A stretch of 64,000 bases of DNA from positions 248,001 to 312,000 of the forward strand of contig WBMV01003267.1 in NCBI GenBank assembly GCA_013396655.1, read 5' to 3'. This DNA is from Campylorhamphus procurvoides. Its lineage: Eukaryota > Chordata > Aves > Passeriformes > Dendrocolaptidae. The notes beneath the pieces were generated by a model, which worked only from the letters and a program-made list of their open reading frames with translations, ran no database searches and had not been told where the DNA came from. Numbering within the stretch: position 1 is the stretch's first letter; each line of letters starts with the position of its first letter. A program made the position numbers and the translations under genes. This document shows positions 63,600-64,000 of this stretch, in pieces.

Positions 63600-64000
63600 G
63601 GGGCCTCTAAGCATATATCAGAATTTGTTCCAGGGAAGGGAACTTAGGAGGGAGGCTTATTATCCCAGGAGTGGAATTAAGGTGAAATTAACAAGTAATT
63701 GAAGTTATCTTTGATCATGATTTTTCATTCCCTTTTTTTCCCTGCTCTAAGGAAGTGAATATTTTTGATGTTCAGTAGAGCAGTACAATGCAGCACGGAG
63801 AAGCATAATGCTGAATTTTCATAATAATGTTTGTAATGCAAATGAGGGACACTTCAAAAACAGGTTGATTAGCATTTCTTAATAAATTGCCAGTCTCCTC
63901 CTTTTTTCTTCATTAATTCTATCAGCAGACTACATAGGTAGATTTCAGCAGCAGTGAATGTGAAGTGTGCGGTGCCTTCTCGTGATATAATTATTTGGTG
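63600..64000. promoter_or_regulatory. Candidate conserved non-coding element with POU octamer, runs off the window
   Basis: AT-rich, repeat-free sequence with a perfect octamer ATGCAAAT at 63836-63843, homeodomain-type cores (AAGTAATTGAAGT near 63693, GATTAGCATTTC near 63868, TTCATTAATTC near 63909, ATAATTATTTGG at the very end) and no meaningful frame. The combination is typical of neural or developmental enhancers. Its right boundary lies outside the window. Confidence 0.3.

Noticed and set aside
1..64000. Avian CR1 3' ends, LTR retrovirus genes, CRISPR, operons, rRNA or known microRNA seeds
   Set aside because: I looked for the typical CR1 terminal ATTCTATG-type repeats, viral gene remnants, spaced direct repeats and several well-known conserved microRNA sequences and saw none; a profile search could still find decayed copies.

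Overview
The window looks like vertebrate nuclear DNA from a non-mammal, most likely a bird, and I see no convincing protein-coding gene in 64 kb. The long spacing without coding sequence, AT-rich composition with CpG scarcity, microsatellites, homopolymer tracts and very old MIR-type SINE remnants all point to a vertebrate. The absence of any Alu-, B1- or L1-like dense repeat and the G/T tracts such as the one near 57.65 kb fit an avian (possibly passerine) genome. This assignment is inference; no diagnostic avian CR1 3' end was recognised. There are no bacterial operons, ribosome binding sites, tRNA or rRNA genes, CRISPR arrays or insertion sequences.

Every open reading frame is short (longest 196 codons at 16073-16663 on +, then 171 codons at 41658-42173 on -). 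None resembles a protein family I know, and none sits in a supported exon structure. The window is therefore best read as intergenic desert or the inside of a very large intron. The readable content is regulatory-looking DNA, ancient repeats and local sequence structure.

Layout. 0-2 kb: a (CATC)n/(GCCATCCC)n microsatellite, then plain sequence. 2-12.3 kb: mostly AT-rich DNA with three blocks that have the look of conserved non-coding elements (2.10-2.53, 11.16-11.36, 11.89-12.24 kb), a GC-rich island at 8.28-8.66 kb and a large pyrimidine tract at 11.0 kb. 12-22 kb: ordinary non-coding DNA, then a strong CNE-like block at 21.66-22.11 kb. 22-33 kb: a T23 tract, a relaxed G-quadruplex motif, a homeodomain-site-rich block at 30.38-30.56 kb with a perfect Grainyhead-type site, and an AT-rich hairpin at 32.5 kb. 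33-47 kb: one weak candidate micro-exon at 33.08 kb, a CNE-like block at 38.76-38.99 kb, an AP-1-like cluster at 43.93-44.14 kb and a canonical G-quadruplex motif at 45.77 kb. 47-58 kb: a reversed MIR remnant (47.8 kb), the best CNE-like block of the window (49.17-49.78 kb) with a perfect 21-bp palindrome, a clean 19-bp tandem duplication (50.6 kb), and the clearest repeat, a + strand MIR SINE at 57.75-57.92 kb. 58-64 kb: plain DNA ending in a CNE-like block with a perfect POU octamer.

No gene-to-gene cooperation can be described. If the CNE-like blocks are real they would be distal enhancers of a neighbouring developmental gene outside the window. I did not find a previously undescribed system that the sequence can support.
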